NCBI GenBank assembly: GCA_900313015.1 | Contig: OMPR01000009.1 | Location: forward strand, 186,001 to 250,000 | From: Rhodobacteraceae bacterium EL53 | GTDB taxonomy: Bacteria; Pseudomonadota; Alphaproteobacteria; Rhodobacterales; Rhodobacteraceae | Reading direction: 5' to 3' | Length of the DNA stretch: 64,000 bases | Shown: one piece after another, positions 53,526-61,769 of the stretch | Layout: each line of letters starts with the position of its first letter | Position numbering within the stretch: the first letter of the stretch is position 1 | Notes under the pieces: model-generated | What the model saw: the letters and a program-made list of their open reading frames with translations, nothing else | Database searches by the model: none | Told to the model about the DNA's origin: nothing | Translations under genes and position numbers: made by a program

Positions 53526-54791
53526 ATGACCCTGAGCTTTGCCCCAGACGCGATCGAGCAATGGCCGCTCGACCGCCTGAAACCCTATGCAAAGAATGCC
53601 AAAATGCATGGCGCGGACCAGGTTGCCAAGATCGCTGCCAGCATGGCCGAGTTCGGTTGGACCGTGCCGTGTCTGGTAGCGGATGATGGCGATCTGATTG
53701 CGGGCCACGGTCGGGTGCTGGCTGCCGAACGGCTGGGGCTCAAGGAAGCCCCGGTTATCGTGCTGGGGCATCTGTCGGATGAACAGCGCCGCGCCTACAG
53801 GATCGCCGACAACAAGCTGACGGAATTGGGAGAATGGAACGAGGTGGTTCTTTCCGGTGAACTGCAGTTGCTGGCATCGGAGGATTTCGACCTGTCGCTG
53901 ATCGGGTTTGACGATGGCGAATTGGACGCTCTTCTGTCCAGCCTTGATAACGAAACCGACGCAGAGGGCGAAGATGACATTCCCGAACCGCCCGAGGTTC
54001 CGATCAGCCGACCGGGCGACCTTTGGGTGCTTGGCAATCATCGCCTGCTTTGCGGTGACGCGACGGTGGCCACCGATGTCGAGCGGGTGCTGGGCAATGT
54101 GAAACCGTTGTTGATGATCACCGATCCGCCTTACGGGGTGGAATACGATCCCGGATGGCGCAGCCTAACGGGAGCTTCGACCACCAAGCGCACTGGCAAG
54201 GTGCTGAATGACGACCGCGCGGATTGGCGGGAGGCCTGGGCGCTGTTCCCTGGCGATGTGGCTTATGTCTGGCACGGGGCACTGCACGCAACCACCGTCG
54301 CCGAAAGCCTCGAGGCGGCCGGGTTCAATGTCCGCTCGCAGATCATCTGGGCCAAGGATCGGCTGGTGCTGAGCCGGGGCGATTACCATTGGCAACACGA
54401 GCCCTGCTGGTATGCCGTGAAAAAGACCGGCAATGGCCACTGGGCAGGTAATCGTAAACAGACGACGTTCTGGCAAATCGCCAACAAGGATCAGGACGCG
54501 GAAACCGTGCACGGCACGCAAAAGCCGGTCGAATGTATGCGTCGGCCGATTCTCAACAACTCAAGCCCCGGTCAGGCAATTTATGAGCCGTTCATGGGAT
54601 CGGGCACGACGCTGATCGCAGCCGAAACTACGGGGCGGGTGTGCCTCGGAATCGAGCTGAACCCGGCTTATGTCGATGTGGCCGTCAAGCGCTGGCAGCT
54701 GTTCACCGGTCAAGAGGCCGTTCTGAACGGGATCGGCGAAAGCTTCGCGAAAGTTGAGGCCAAGCGTTTGGCTGTGGCCCCGACATTGTAG
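53526..54791 (+). CDS. ParB-domain plus DNA methyltransferase fusion
   Basis: 421-residue phage protein. Residues about 10-110 are a ParB/Srx-like nuclease domain (LKPYAKNAKMHGADQVAKIA, LIAGHGRVLAAERLGL). The C-terminal part is an amino-methyltransferase of beta arrangement: DPPYGVEYDPGW (motif IV) precedes FMGSGTTLIAAE (motif I), with HGTQKPVECMRR and CLGIELNPAYVDVAVKRW. It methylates adenine or cytosine N4 in phage or host DNA, often as anti-restriction. Such fusions sit upstream of the terminase in many Rhodobacterales prophages. The ATG lies directly after the nested hairpin. Confidence 0.92.
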   Translation: MTLSFAPDAIEQWPLDRLKPYAKNAKMHGADQVAKIAASMAEFGWTVPCLVADDGDLIAGHGRVLAAERLGLKEAPVIVLGHLSDEQRRAYRIADNKLTELGEWNEVVLSGELQLLASEDFDLSLIGFDDGELDALLSSLDNETDAEGEDDIPEPPEVPISRPGDLWVLGNHRLLCGDATVATDVERVLGNVKPLLMITDPPYGVEYDPGWRSLTGASTTKRTGKVLNDDRADWREAWALFPGDVAYVWHGALHATTVAESLEAAGFNVRSQIIWAKDRLVLSRGDYHWQHEPCWYAVKKTGNGHWAGNRKQTTFWQIANKDQDAETVHGTQKPVECMRRPILNNSSPGQAIYEPFMGSGTTLIAAETTGRVCLGIELNPAYVDVAVKRWQLFTGQEAVLNGIGESFAKVEAKRLAVAPTL

Positions 54792-54829
54792 GGAACCGAC
54801 GGCGCAGTTTGACCGCATGAATGAAGAAA

Positions 54830-55543
54830 CTAGGCTGGGTGGCCATCTGGGCCGGGTGCAGCCCTTACCAGTAGAACCCTTTTCTTGCGACCCGTCCTGG
54901 TGACAAACACAACTTCTTCGGATCCGTCTTTGTTGACCACGTATTTTAACCGGTTGAGCGAAAATAGCTGACCATCGACGGAAACTTCTTTGTGATCACT
55001 GGACAGGGAGACATTGTTTAACTCGGTGTCCAGTCGGGCAAGGATCGTTTCTAAAGACTGGGCCTCTAGAAGCCGTACTTCCTTTACAATTTGAGCCAGA
55101 GTGATCGGCTCCAAGCCACCCTTTTCACGCTCTTCATTGAGGTGACGCATCGTCTTACGTGTGAAAAAGTACCCTAGTGTTGCGGCAAGGGTCGCCGCCG
55201 TTCCGGCGACAGCCCATCCGACGGGTGTGAGACCCAGGAAAGTTGCTGCTGGGGCAATTCCGAGCGTGCTGGCAACTCCGCCGAGACCGACTGCCGTGAG
55301 AGCTGAACCTACTCCAAGAGCAGCGCTCGAGGAGAATGCTGCCAGCCCGCCCGTGGCGCCGAATATCCCGGCAGCCGATACCAGACCAAGACTGCCGAGC
55401 AAGGTGCTATTCCCGAGGACAAATGCCCCGATCCATGTACTAGATAACGTGCCTGCGATATATCCCGCCGCTCCCGTGGAGGCGATCCAAGCGCCGGATG
55501 AGTGAATGACTGGAATGGCAATAGCGAGAAAAGGTAAAGGCAT
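54830..55543 (-). CDS. Unrecognised glycine-zipper-like membrane protein, lone cargo gene
   Basis: 237 residues on the strand opposite to its phage neighbours. Residues 1-128 are almost wholly Gly/Ala/Ser/Leu, with hydrophobic segments near 1-22, 25-45, 48-70, 72-98 and 102-127, a pattern of glycine-zipper or pore-forming membrane regions. The remaining 110 residues are charged: a coiled helix FFTRKTMRHLNEEREK, EVRLLEAQSLETILARLDTEL and a beta-rich end (VSVDGQLFSLNRLKYVVNKDGSEEVVFVTRTGRKKRVLLV). No family is recognised. Base composition looks lower in G+C than its neighbours. Position, orientation and isolation mark it as a phage moron, perhaps superinfection exclusion or cell-killing. The ribosome site is weak. 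Confidence 0.72.
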   Translation of the reverse strand: MPLPFLAIAIPVIHSSGAWIASTGAAGYIAGTLSSTWIGAFVLGNSTLLGSLGLVSAAGIFGATGGLAAFSSSAALGVGSALTAVGLGGVASTLGIAPAATFLGLTPVGWAVAGTAATLAATLGYFFTRKTMRHLNEEREKGGLEPITLAQIVKEVRLLEAQSLETILARLDTELNNVSLSSDHKEVSVDGQLFSLNRLKYVVNKDGSEEVVFVTRTGRKKRVLLVRAAPGPDGHPA

Positions 55544-55644
55544 TTGTTGGCTCTAAGGTCTGGCAATAGATGAAAGATAGGTATCCCCTGAGTTGCGTTC
55601 AAGTATTCGTGATCCATTCGGTCGAGAAGTCGGCACAAGCCTCG

Positions 55645-55925
55645 ATGAGGCGGCTATGGATGACGCCGGCGGCGCGCGATCACAAGGATGGGGCGACGAT
55701 TTTGGCGAACACGCCGGTGAACGGCCGGCTTGGCCGACAGCTGGGAGCGATACTTGCGAGCAGCGCCGGACGCTGAACCCAGCATTCGTCGAGGCTCTGA
55801 TGGGCTGGCCCACCGGGTGGACCGACTTCGGCTCTGTGGCAACGGCGTGTTCCCACTGGTTGCTGCGCATGCGCTCAGAACTCTGGCGGCTGAATTGCTG
55901 GCCGATGGATGAGGTGGCGACATGA
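55645..55925 (+). pseudogene. Frameshifted remnant of a phage DNA cytosine methyltransferase
   Basis: The frame from 55645 reads RRLWMTPAARDHKDGATILA and LGRQLGAILASSAGR, then stops; a frame one base away continues RTLNPAFVEALMGWPTGWTDF to 55925. Both halves match the C-terminal block of phage-encoded Dcm-like methyltransferases (TP-ARDHKDG ... LGRQ ... LNPxFVExLMGWPxGWT). A one-base slip near 55761-55770 separates them, and the catalytic N-terminal domain (PCQ motif) is absent. So the gene is truncated and frameshifted. Confidence 0.75.
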
Positions 55926-56167
55926 AGCAGTCGCGTATCATGTCGCTGATCGAGTCCGTCGCCAATGTGATCGTCGGTTACAGGGTTGCTGTACTGACGC
56001 AGATCCTGATCTTCCCGGGGTTTGGTTTGCAGGTGATGCTGGTGCAGAACCTGAAACTTGGCATGGTGTTTACCGTGCTGACTATCGTCAGATCGTTCAC
56101 GCTGCGTCGGGTTTTCGAGGCGATCAGGGTTCGTATGGGCAAACGGAAAACCGCCGCCCCAACGTAG
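55922..56167 (+). CDS. DUF7220-like small phage membrane protein
   Basis: 81 residues; the ATG overlaps the TGA of the methyltransferase remnant by the ATGA pattern. It begins MKQSRIMSLIESVANVIVGYRVAVLTQILIFPGFG and contains VFTVLTIVRSFTLRRVFEAIR, two hydrophobic helices. The SxxESxxNVxxGYxxA pattern is typical of small proteins (DUF7220) that follow phage cytosine methyltransferases. Function unknown. Confidence 0.75.
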   Translation: MKQSRIMSLIESVANVIVGYRVAVLTQILIFPGFGLQVMLVQNLKLGMVFTVLTIVRSFTLRRVFEAIRVRMGKRKTAAPT

Positions 56168-56192
56168 CGGCAGCGGCAATGAATGACATGGG

Positions 56193-56699
56193 TCAGGATG
56201 CGATCTTGTAAGTTCGCCCGCGCCCCTCGACTTTCTGGGAGGTGATAGTCAGGCCGAGGCGTTTTTTCAACGCGCCCGACATCGTTCCACGAACCGTGTG
56301 AGGCTGCCAATTTGTGGCTGCGGCAATCTCGGCGATCGTTGCCCCGTCGGGTGCTTCGAGCATCTCGATCAACAGCGCCTGTTTGGCGCCCGTACGGGTT
56401 TTCGGCTTGGCCTGTGCCGGATCAGGCTGCGGGGTTTCCGTCTCGATGCCGATCGCTACCAGCCCCGCATCGGTAGTGAACAGCGTGGTGCCGTGGCCAT
56501 CACCGGTCTTACGCCATGTGGGTTCACACTTGCGGATGTCAGCCTCGACCTCGTCTAACAGGCCGTGTGTGATAAGCGGCACGATCACCTTGTTGGCCGC
56601 GCTACCGCGCAAACGATCCGGCAGCGGCAGGGCAATGCGATCGTCCTGTTGGGACGCACGGGACAGGATGAGGGTCTGGGTTTCGGTGAGTTTGGTCAT
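56193..56699 (-). CDS. DUF3489 domain protein
   Basis: 168 residues. The N-terminal half (MTKLTETQTLILSRASQQDDRI, KVIVPLITHGLLDEVEA) is followed by a Pro/Thr linker and the C-terminal DUF3489 winged-helix-like domain: TGAKQALLIEMLEAPDGATIAEIAAATNWQPHTVRGTMSGALKKRLGL (core GATIAEIAAATNWQPHTVRGTMSGALKK). It is on the opposite strand and overlaps the upstream small gene by four bases. Found in prophages and host accessory regions; probably DNA-binding, role unknown. Confidence 0.88.
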   Translation of the reverse strand: MTKLTETQTLILSRASQQDDRIALPLPDRLRGSAANKVIVPLITHGLLDEVEADIRKCEPTWRKTGDGHGTTLFTTDAGLVAIGIETETPQPDPAQAKPKTRTGAKQALLIEMLEAPDGATIAEIAAATNWQPHTVRGTMSGALKKRLGLTITSQKVEGRGRTYKIAS

Positions 56700-56911
56700 T
56701 GGGTAATTGCCTTCGTTTGGGACAGAAACGGGGCGATGTTCAGGATCGGCCGAGGGTCGGTGCCTACCAGTTCGCAGGCCATGGCCAGCGAAGGGTAAAC
56801 ACGAGGATCACCGGATTCAGTGAGACCGTAGACGAAGAAATCCCAACCGTAACTCTCGCGGTTGGCCCAGATCTGGGTCGTGGAACTGTTTGCATCAAAG
56901 ATCAAAAACAT
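56696..56911 (-). CDS. Small phage protein, unknown
   Basis: 71 residues (MFLIFDANSSTTQIWANRES; GWDFFVYGLTESGDPRVYPSL). Its stop overlaps the DUF3489 start, so they form an opposite-strand mini-operon within the prophage. No family recognised; hydrophilic with one hydrophobic end. Confidence 0.65.
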   Translation of the reverse strand: MFLIFDANSSTTQIWANRESYGWDFFVYGLTESGDPRVYPSLAMACELVGTDPRPILNIAPFLSQTKAITQ

Positions 56912-57003
56912 CGTTCGTCTCCGTGGTGCGGGGCGGCGACTATCGCGGCCCTTCTACCGCTTGAAGCCCCGCGCGTGGCGGGGCGGGCAGGAAAGGCCGT
57001 GCA

Positions 57004-57222
57004 TCATTCGGCGTATTCGCCTTCCTGAAAGGCGCGGTCGCAAATCTCGCGCAGGTTGTTTGAAATGTCGGCCAGATCGCCAACATGGCCCCAGTGAATC
57101 TCGTCGGGGTTGGCCTGGAAATGCTCATCGCTCAGTGTCTGCAAGCGGGCGAGCATGGTGTTGATCTCGGCTTTGCGGGTCAGGAAGGCAGCCAGTGCTT
57201 TGTCATTGCTGCGGGTCATCAT
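57004..57222 (-). CDS. Small phage protein, unknown
   Basis: 72 residues starting at the double ATG near 57222, after GGGAGACAAT. Helical and acidic (LTRKAEINTMLARLQTLSDEHFQ; DLADISNNLREICDRAFQEGEYAE). Its start overlaps the end of the DUF6900-like gene by four bases, so they are co-translated. No function inferred. Confidence 0.68.
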   Translation of the reverse strand: MMTRSNDKALAAFLTRKAEINTMLARLQTLSDEHFQANPDEIHWGHVGDLADISNNLREICDRAFQEGEYAE

Positions 57223-57413
57223 ATTGTCTCCCGTGCTGCGGCCAGCCCTGCGGCGTAGGCGGCTTCAAGCGCGGCTTTGACGTCCCAGACCGAAACCTCG
57301 TGAAAATCGAGGCTGTCGCTTTTGCGCTCTTTCAGCGTCTCGATGAAGAGGTGTTCTTTGGCAATACTGGCCATCAGGTTGGCGGGGGCGGTTTGGGTGG
57401 TCTTGCCTGTCAT
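57219..57413 (-). CDS. DUF6900-like small phage protein
   Basis: 64 residues from ATG 57413, where AGGAG lies upstream; the open frame extends further back but only as antisense to the terminase gene. It contains IAKEHLFIETLKERKSDSLDFHEVSVWDVKAALEAAYAAG (core LDFHEVSVWDVKAALEAAY), matching the DUF6900 pattern. Part of the minus-strand cluster facing the terminase. Confidence 0.75.
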   Translation of the reverse strand: MTGKTTQTAPANLMASIAKEHLFIETLKERKSDSLDFHEVSVWDVKAALEAAYAAGLAAARETI

Positions 57414-57516
57414 GGTCTGGCTCCTTTTCGGTGCAATCAGAATCGCTCTGTTCGCGTGTTCTATCAACGACAATCGAAGCAATAACAGTGCTTTATACGG
57501 AAGGGCTTGATTGCAA

Positions 57517-58113
57517 ATGGAAGGCCTGAGTGAACGAAAATACGCCGCCCGAGCAGGCCTGTCGCGCGGTGCGATCCAAAAGGCCAAGGCGGCCGGGCGG
57601 CTGGTTTTGCATGCTGACGGCTCGATCGATGCAGCGGCCTCGGACCGGAATCGGGCGGCGATGACCGATCCGTCAAAACAACGTGGCACGACCAAGGACA
57701 AACTCAAACCGGTGCCTGATGCGGCGCTGTCCGCCGTTGGTGAAACCCTGCGCGAACAGGGGCTCTCGGCCCCGGCCTCGGGCGGGAACACCACCTTCCT
57801 GCAAGCCAAGACCGCCAACGAGGTGTTGAAAGCGCAGGAGCGGCGGCTGAAGCTGCAAAAGATGAAAGGCGAGCTGGTCGACAAGGCTCGCGCCAAGGCG
57901 CTGGTATTCAGGCTGGCACGCGAGGAACGCGATGCCTGGATCAACTGGCCGGCACGGGCGGCGGCATTGATGGCGGCGGAATTGTCGGCCGCGCTGTCGG
58001 AAGCCGGGCAGGATGTAACACTGGAGACAAGTCTGATGCAGAAGATCCTCGAGACCCATGTGCGAGCCCAGTTGGAAGAACTTGGTGCACATGCCCGGTT
58101 CGATCTCACCTGA
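57517..58113 (+). CDS. Phage terminase small subunit-like protein
   Basis: 198 residues from ATG 57517; a TTG six bases upstream has better spacing to GGAAGGG, so the start is uncertain. The N-terminus is a helix-turn-helix (LSERKYAARAGLSRGAIQKA), as in small terminase DNA-binding domains, followed by an oligomerisation-type helix region (LQAKTANEVLKAQERRLKLQKMKGELVDKARAKALVFRLAREERDAW, core ERRLKLQKMKGELVDKARAKA). It overlaps the large subunit by 23 bases, the normal order. It recognises phage DNA for packaging. Confidence 0.82.
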   Translation: MEGLSERKYAARAGLSRGAIQKAKAAGRLVLHADGSIDAAASDRNRAAMTDPSKQRGTTKDKLKPVPDAALSAVGETLREQGLSAPASGGNTTFLQAKTANEVLKAQERRLKLQKMKGELVDKARAKALVFRLAREERDAWINWPARAAALMAAELSAALSEAGQDVTLETSLMQKILETHVRAQLEELGAHARFDLT

Positions 58114-60058
58114 AACCACAACTGGCATCGGGGAATTCGACGGACACGATGATCTGCGCCGTGCCTGGGCGGAAGGGCTGCAACCCGATGCTGATCTGAC
58201 GGTGTCCGAATGGGCCGATCAATACCGGATGCTGGCCTCGCGCGCCTCGGCCGAGCCCGGACGTTACCGCACCGGGCGCACACCCTACATGGGCGAGATC
58301 ATGGATGCGCTCTCGCCCAGCCATTCGGCCCAGCGGGTGGTGTTCATGAAGGCGGCGCAGGTGGGTGCGACAGAAGCGGGCAATAATATGATCGGGTTTG
58401 TGATTGCCCATGCGCCGGGTCCGATGCTGGCGGTGCAGCCGACCGTGGAACTGGCCAAGCGTAATTCGCGGCAGCGGATCGACCCGCTGATTGAGGAAAG
58501 CGCGTCCTTGCGCGAACGGGTGCGGCCATCCCGGGCTCAGGATTCCGGCAATACCATGCTCTCGAAAGAATTCGCGGGCGGGATTTTGATCATGACCGGG
58601 GCGAACTCGGCCGTGGGCCTGCGTTCGGCCCCGGCTCGTTACATCTTTCTCGACGAGGTCGACGCCTATCCGGCCTCGGCCGACGAGGAAGGCGATCCGG
58701 TCAGTTTGGCTGAGGCGCGGTCTCTGACCTTCGCGCACCGGCGCAAGGTATTTCTGGTGTCAACGCCAACGGTAAAAGGGGTGAGCCGGATCGAACGGGA
58801 ATATGAGGCTTCGGACCAGCGCCGGTATTTTGTGCCGTGCCCGCATTGCGGGGAACGGCAATGGCTGAAGTTCGAACGGTTGCGCTGGGACAAGGGCCAG
58901 CCGGAAACGGCAGCCTATCAATGCGAAACCTGCGAAGAACCGATTGCCGAACACCACAAGACGGCAATGCTGGAAGCAGGCGTTTGGCGGGCAACAACGG
59001 AAAGCGCGGACCCGACCACGGTTGGCTATCACCTCTCGGCGCTTTATTCCCCGGTTGGTTGGCTCAGCTGGGAAAGGATCGCACGCAGCTGGGAGGCGGC
59101 GCAGGGATCGGATGATGCCATTCGTGCTTTCAAGAACACCATCCTCGGTGAAACCTGGGTGGAGAGCGGCGAAGCGCCGGACTGGCAGCGGCTGCTCGAC
59201 CGTAAGGAAGAGTGGAGTGCAGGCACCGTGCCCTCAAACGCGCTGTTCCTGACGGCGGGCGCGGATGTGCAAAAGGACCGGATTGAGGTCGATGTCTGGG
59301 CCTGGGGCCGTGGGCTGGAAAGTTGGTTGATCGACCACATCGTCATCGAGGGTGGTCCGGGATCGGAAGCCTGCTGGAATGGCCTCACCGATTTGCTTGG
59401 CCGGACATGGCAACATGCCAATGGCAGCCAGATGACCATCGCACGGCTGGCCGTCGACACCGGCTATGAAACCCCGGCGGTTTATGGCTGGGCTCGGAAA
59501 GTTGGCTTTGGCCAGGTGGCGCCAGTGAAGGGTATGGAAGGGTTCAATCGCGCCAGCCTGGTGTCGGGTCCGACGTTTGTGGATACGACCATTGCAGGCA
59601 AACGGTTGCGCCGTGGGGCGCGGCTGTGGACCGTGGCGGTCTCGACGTTCAAATCCGAGACCTACCGGTTCTTGAGGTTGCAACGGTCAACACCGGAGGA
59701 GCTGGCAGCCGGAACGGATTATCCGCCCGGAACCCTGCACCTGCCGGGCTGGATCGACAGCGAATGGCTGAAGCAACTGGTCGCCGAGCAACTGGTGACG
59801 GTGAGGAACAAACGCTGCTTTGCCCGGCTGGAATGGCAGAAACTGCGTGAACGCAACGAGGCGCTCGATTGCCGGGTTTATGCCCGTGCGGCCGCGTGGA
59901 TCCTTGGAGCGGATCGCTGGTCGGACAAACAGTGGGATGAGCTAGAGCGGCAGGTGGCGGCTCCAGATGCCGAGGTCGGCACAGGCACGGTGAGAGCCGT
60001 GCGCCAAAACCGCCCCGCGAACCAGCGCCGTTCGGTGCGCTCGAATTACATGAGGTAA
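58091..60058 (+). CDS. Phage terminase large subunit (GpA family)
   Basis: 655-residue packaging motor. The ATPase half has a Walker A-like KAAQVGATEAGNN (about residue 93), Walker B-like ARYIFLDEVDAYP, and the coupling motif LVSTPTVKG. A zinc-ribbon CPHCGERQW ... CETCEEP lies near residue 250. The nuclease half (residues 390-600) includes LTAGADVQKDRIEVDVWAWG and VDTGYETP with acidic residues. Full length for the lambda GpA family, so it appears intact. The start ATG 58091 is within the small subunit gene. Confidence 0.95.
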   Translation: MPGSISPETTTGIGEFDGHDDLRRAWAEGLQPDADLTVSEWADQYRMLASRASAEPGRYRTGRTPYMGEIMDALSPSHSAQRVVFMKAAQVGATEAGNNMIGFVIAHAPGPMLAVQPTVELAKRNSRQRIDPLIEESASLRERVRPSRAQDSGNTMLSKEFAGGILIMTGANSAVGLRSAPARYIFLDEVDAYPASADEEGDPVSLAEARSLTFAHRRKVFLVSTPTVKGVSRIEREYEASDQRRYFVPCPHCGERQWLKFERLRWDKGQPETAAYQCETCEEPIAEHHKTAMLEAGVWRATTESADPTTVGYHLSALYSPVGWLSWERIARSWEAAQGSDDAIRAFKNTILGETWVESGEAPDWQRLLDRKEEWSAGTVPSNALFLTAGADVQKDRIEVDVWAWGRGLESWLIDHIVIEGGPGSEACWNGLTDLLGRTWQHANGSQMTIARLAVDTGYETPAVYGWARKVGFGQVAPVKGMEGFNRASLVSGPTFVDTTIAGKRLRRGARLWTVAVSTFKSETYRFLRLQRSTPEELAAGTDYPPGTLHLPGWIDSEWLKQLVAEQLVTVRNKRCFARLEWQKLRERNEALDCRVYARAAAWILGADRWSDKQWDELERQVAAPDAEVGTGTVRAVRQNRPANQRRSVRSNYMR

Positions 60059-60060
60059 CC

Positions 60061-60276
60061 GTGACCACACTGGCAGAACTGCAAACCCGGCGCGAAGCCC
60101 TGGCGGCCTCGCGCGCCAGTGGTGTGGCCCGGGTCAGCTATGACGGCAAAACCGTGGAATACAACAGCCTTGCCGAAATCGACCGCGCAATCGATGTGCT
60201 GGACCGTGAGATTGCCGCCTTGGAAGGCCGCAGGGTGATCCGGCAGGTCCGAGTGACCACAACCAAGGGATTGTAA
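60061..60276 (+). CDS. gpW-like head-tail joining protein
   Basis: 71 residues, GTG start at 60061 two bases after the terminase stop. It begins MTTLAELQTRREALAASRASG and contains VEYNSLAEIDRAIDVLDREI, the standard gpW pattern of two helices around a beta hairpin. It fits the slot between terminase and portal. The stop overlaps the portal ATG. Confidence 0.85.
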   Translation: MTTLAELQTRREALAASRASGVARVSYDGKTVEYNSLAEIDRAIDVLDREIAALEGRRVIRQVRVTTTKGL

Positions 60277-61760
60277 TGGGCCTGTTTGATGCTTTTCGCC
60301 GCCGGGAGACTGGCGGCCCCAGTGGCGTGCGCGCCCGTCTCGAAGGGGCCATGTCGCGGCGTCGTCTGAGGGGCTGGCAACCACCGCTGGAAAACATCAA
60401 CTCGCTGGTGGCTTCAGGCGGGCCGCGCTTGTTGGCACGCTCGCGCGAGTTGGTTGTCACCAATGGCTACGCCGCCAATGCCTGTGCGGCTTACGCGGCC
60501 AATCTGGTAGGGGACGGGATCAAACCCTCGTCTTTGATCGAGGACGGGGAATTGCGGGACCAGGTCCAACGCCAGTGGCTGGCCTGGACCGATCAGGCGG
60601 ATGCCGACGGACTGACGGATTTCTATGGGCTCCAGGCGATGATTGCGCGCGAGATGTTCGTAGCCGGAGAATGCTTTGTGCGCATCCGGCCACGTCGAGC
60701 AGAAGACGGCTTGCCTGCACCGATGCAATTGCAGCTTCTGCAATCGGAAATGCTGCCGTTTGAGAAGACCGAAACCGCCCCCAATGGCAATCGCATCCGC
60801 TGCGGCATCGAATTCGACCTGATCGGGCGGCGCGTTGCCTACCATTTTCGCCGCCGCCATCCGGGCGACAGCACGGACAGACGGGACGTGATTCCAGACA
60901 CAGCGAGAGTGCCCGCCAAGGATGTTCTGCACATCTACCGCGCCATTGATGCGGGGCAGATACGGGGTCTGCTGCATGTGGCACCGGCCATGGTGCGGCT
61001 GTTTCTGCTCGATCAATACGATGACGCTGAACTCGACCGTAAGAAAACCGCCGCCATGTCTGCGGGCTTCATCACCAAGAATGCGCCAGAAGAAGCGTTG
61101 ATGGGAGAAGTGGAAGATACTGGTGAAGGTATTGTTATCGCCAGTCTGGAACCGGGAACTCTGCAGGTTCTGCTGCCCGGTGAGGACATCAAATTCTCGA
61201 GCCCCGCCGATGTGGGCGGCGGCTTTGAAGCGTTTCAGTATCGCACCTTGCTGGCAATCTCCGCCTCTCTTGGCTTGCCGTATCATCTGGTCACGGGCGA
61301 TGTGCGGCAGGCGAATTATTCCAGCCTGCGCGCCGAGCTGGTCGAGTTCCGCCGCAGGATTGGCCAGTTGCAACACGGGGTGATGGCACATCAGTTCTGC
61401 CGTCCAGTCTGGCAACGCTGGCTGGAAGCGGCGGCGCTGTCGGGCGCGCTCGATCTGCCGGACATGGCCAGGGCCAAACCGGTCCATTGGATCCCGCCAC
61501 GCTGGGATTGGGTCGATCCGTTGAAGGATATTCAGGCGCAATTGCTCGGGATCGAAGCCGGGTTGATGTCTCGCCGCAAGGCGGTCGAGGCCACCGGCTA
61601 CGATATCGAGGAGATCGACCGTGAGAATGCGGCGGATGCCGAGCGCGCAGCGGCTCTCGGCCTCAATTACAGCACCAGCCCCAGCGAGACGCAGGGCGCA
61701 CGGGCCTCACCGCAAAAGCAGGCTGACCCCAAGCAAACGCCCAAACAATCGAACCAATAG
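60276..61760 (+). CDS. Lambda-type phage portal protein
   Basis: 494-residue portal subunit, which makes the dodecameric DNA channel of the capsid. Characteristic blocks: SRELVVTNGYAANACAAYAANLVGDGI, MIAREMFVAGECFVRIRPRR, GIEFDLIGRRVAYHFRRRHPGD and LRAELVEFRRRIGQLQHGVMAHQFCRPVWQRWLEAA (core YSSLRAELVEFRRR). Length is normal for the family. It follows gpW with overlapping start and is nine bases ahead of the head protease. Confidence 0.95.
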   Translation: MGLFDAFRRRETGGPSGVRARLEGAMSRRRLRGWQPPLENINSLVASGGPRLLARSRELVVTNGYAANACAAYAANLVGDGIKPSSLIEDGELRDQVQRQWLAWTDQADADGLTDFYGLQAMIAREMFVAGECFVRIRPRRAEDGLPAPMQLQLLQSEMLPFEKTETAPNGNRIRCGIEFDLIGRRVAYHFRRRHPGDSTDRRDVIPDTARVPAKDVLHIYRAIDAGQIRGLLHVAPAMVRLFLLDQYDDAELDRKKTAAMSAGFITKNAPEEALMGEVEDTGEGIVIASLEPGTLQVLLPGEDIKFSSPADVGGGFEAFQYRTLLAISASLGLPYHLVTGDVRQANYSSLRAELVEFRRRIGQLQHGVMAHQFCRPVWQRWLEAAALSGALDLPDMARAKPVHWIPPRWDWVDPLKDIQAQLLGIEAGLMSRRKAVEATGYDIEEIDRENAADAERAAALGLNYSTSPSETQGARASPQKQADPKQTPKQSNQ

Positions 61761-61769
61761 GGAACCACC

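Noticed and set aside
57414-58283. Upstream extension of the small minus-strand gene to 58283
   Set aside because: It is antisense to the terminase genes, and the ribosome site supports ATG 57413.
60414-61541. 375-codon minus-strand frame inside the portal gene
   Set aside because: GC-rich antisense shadow; the portal protein on the plus strand is clear.
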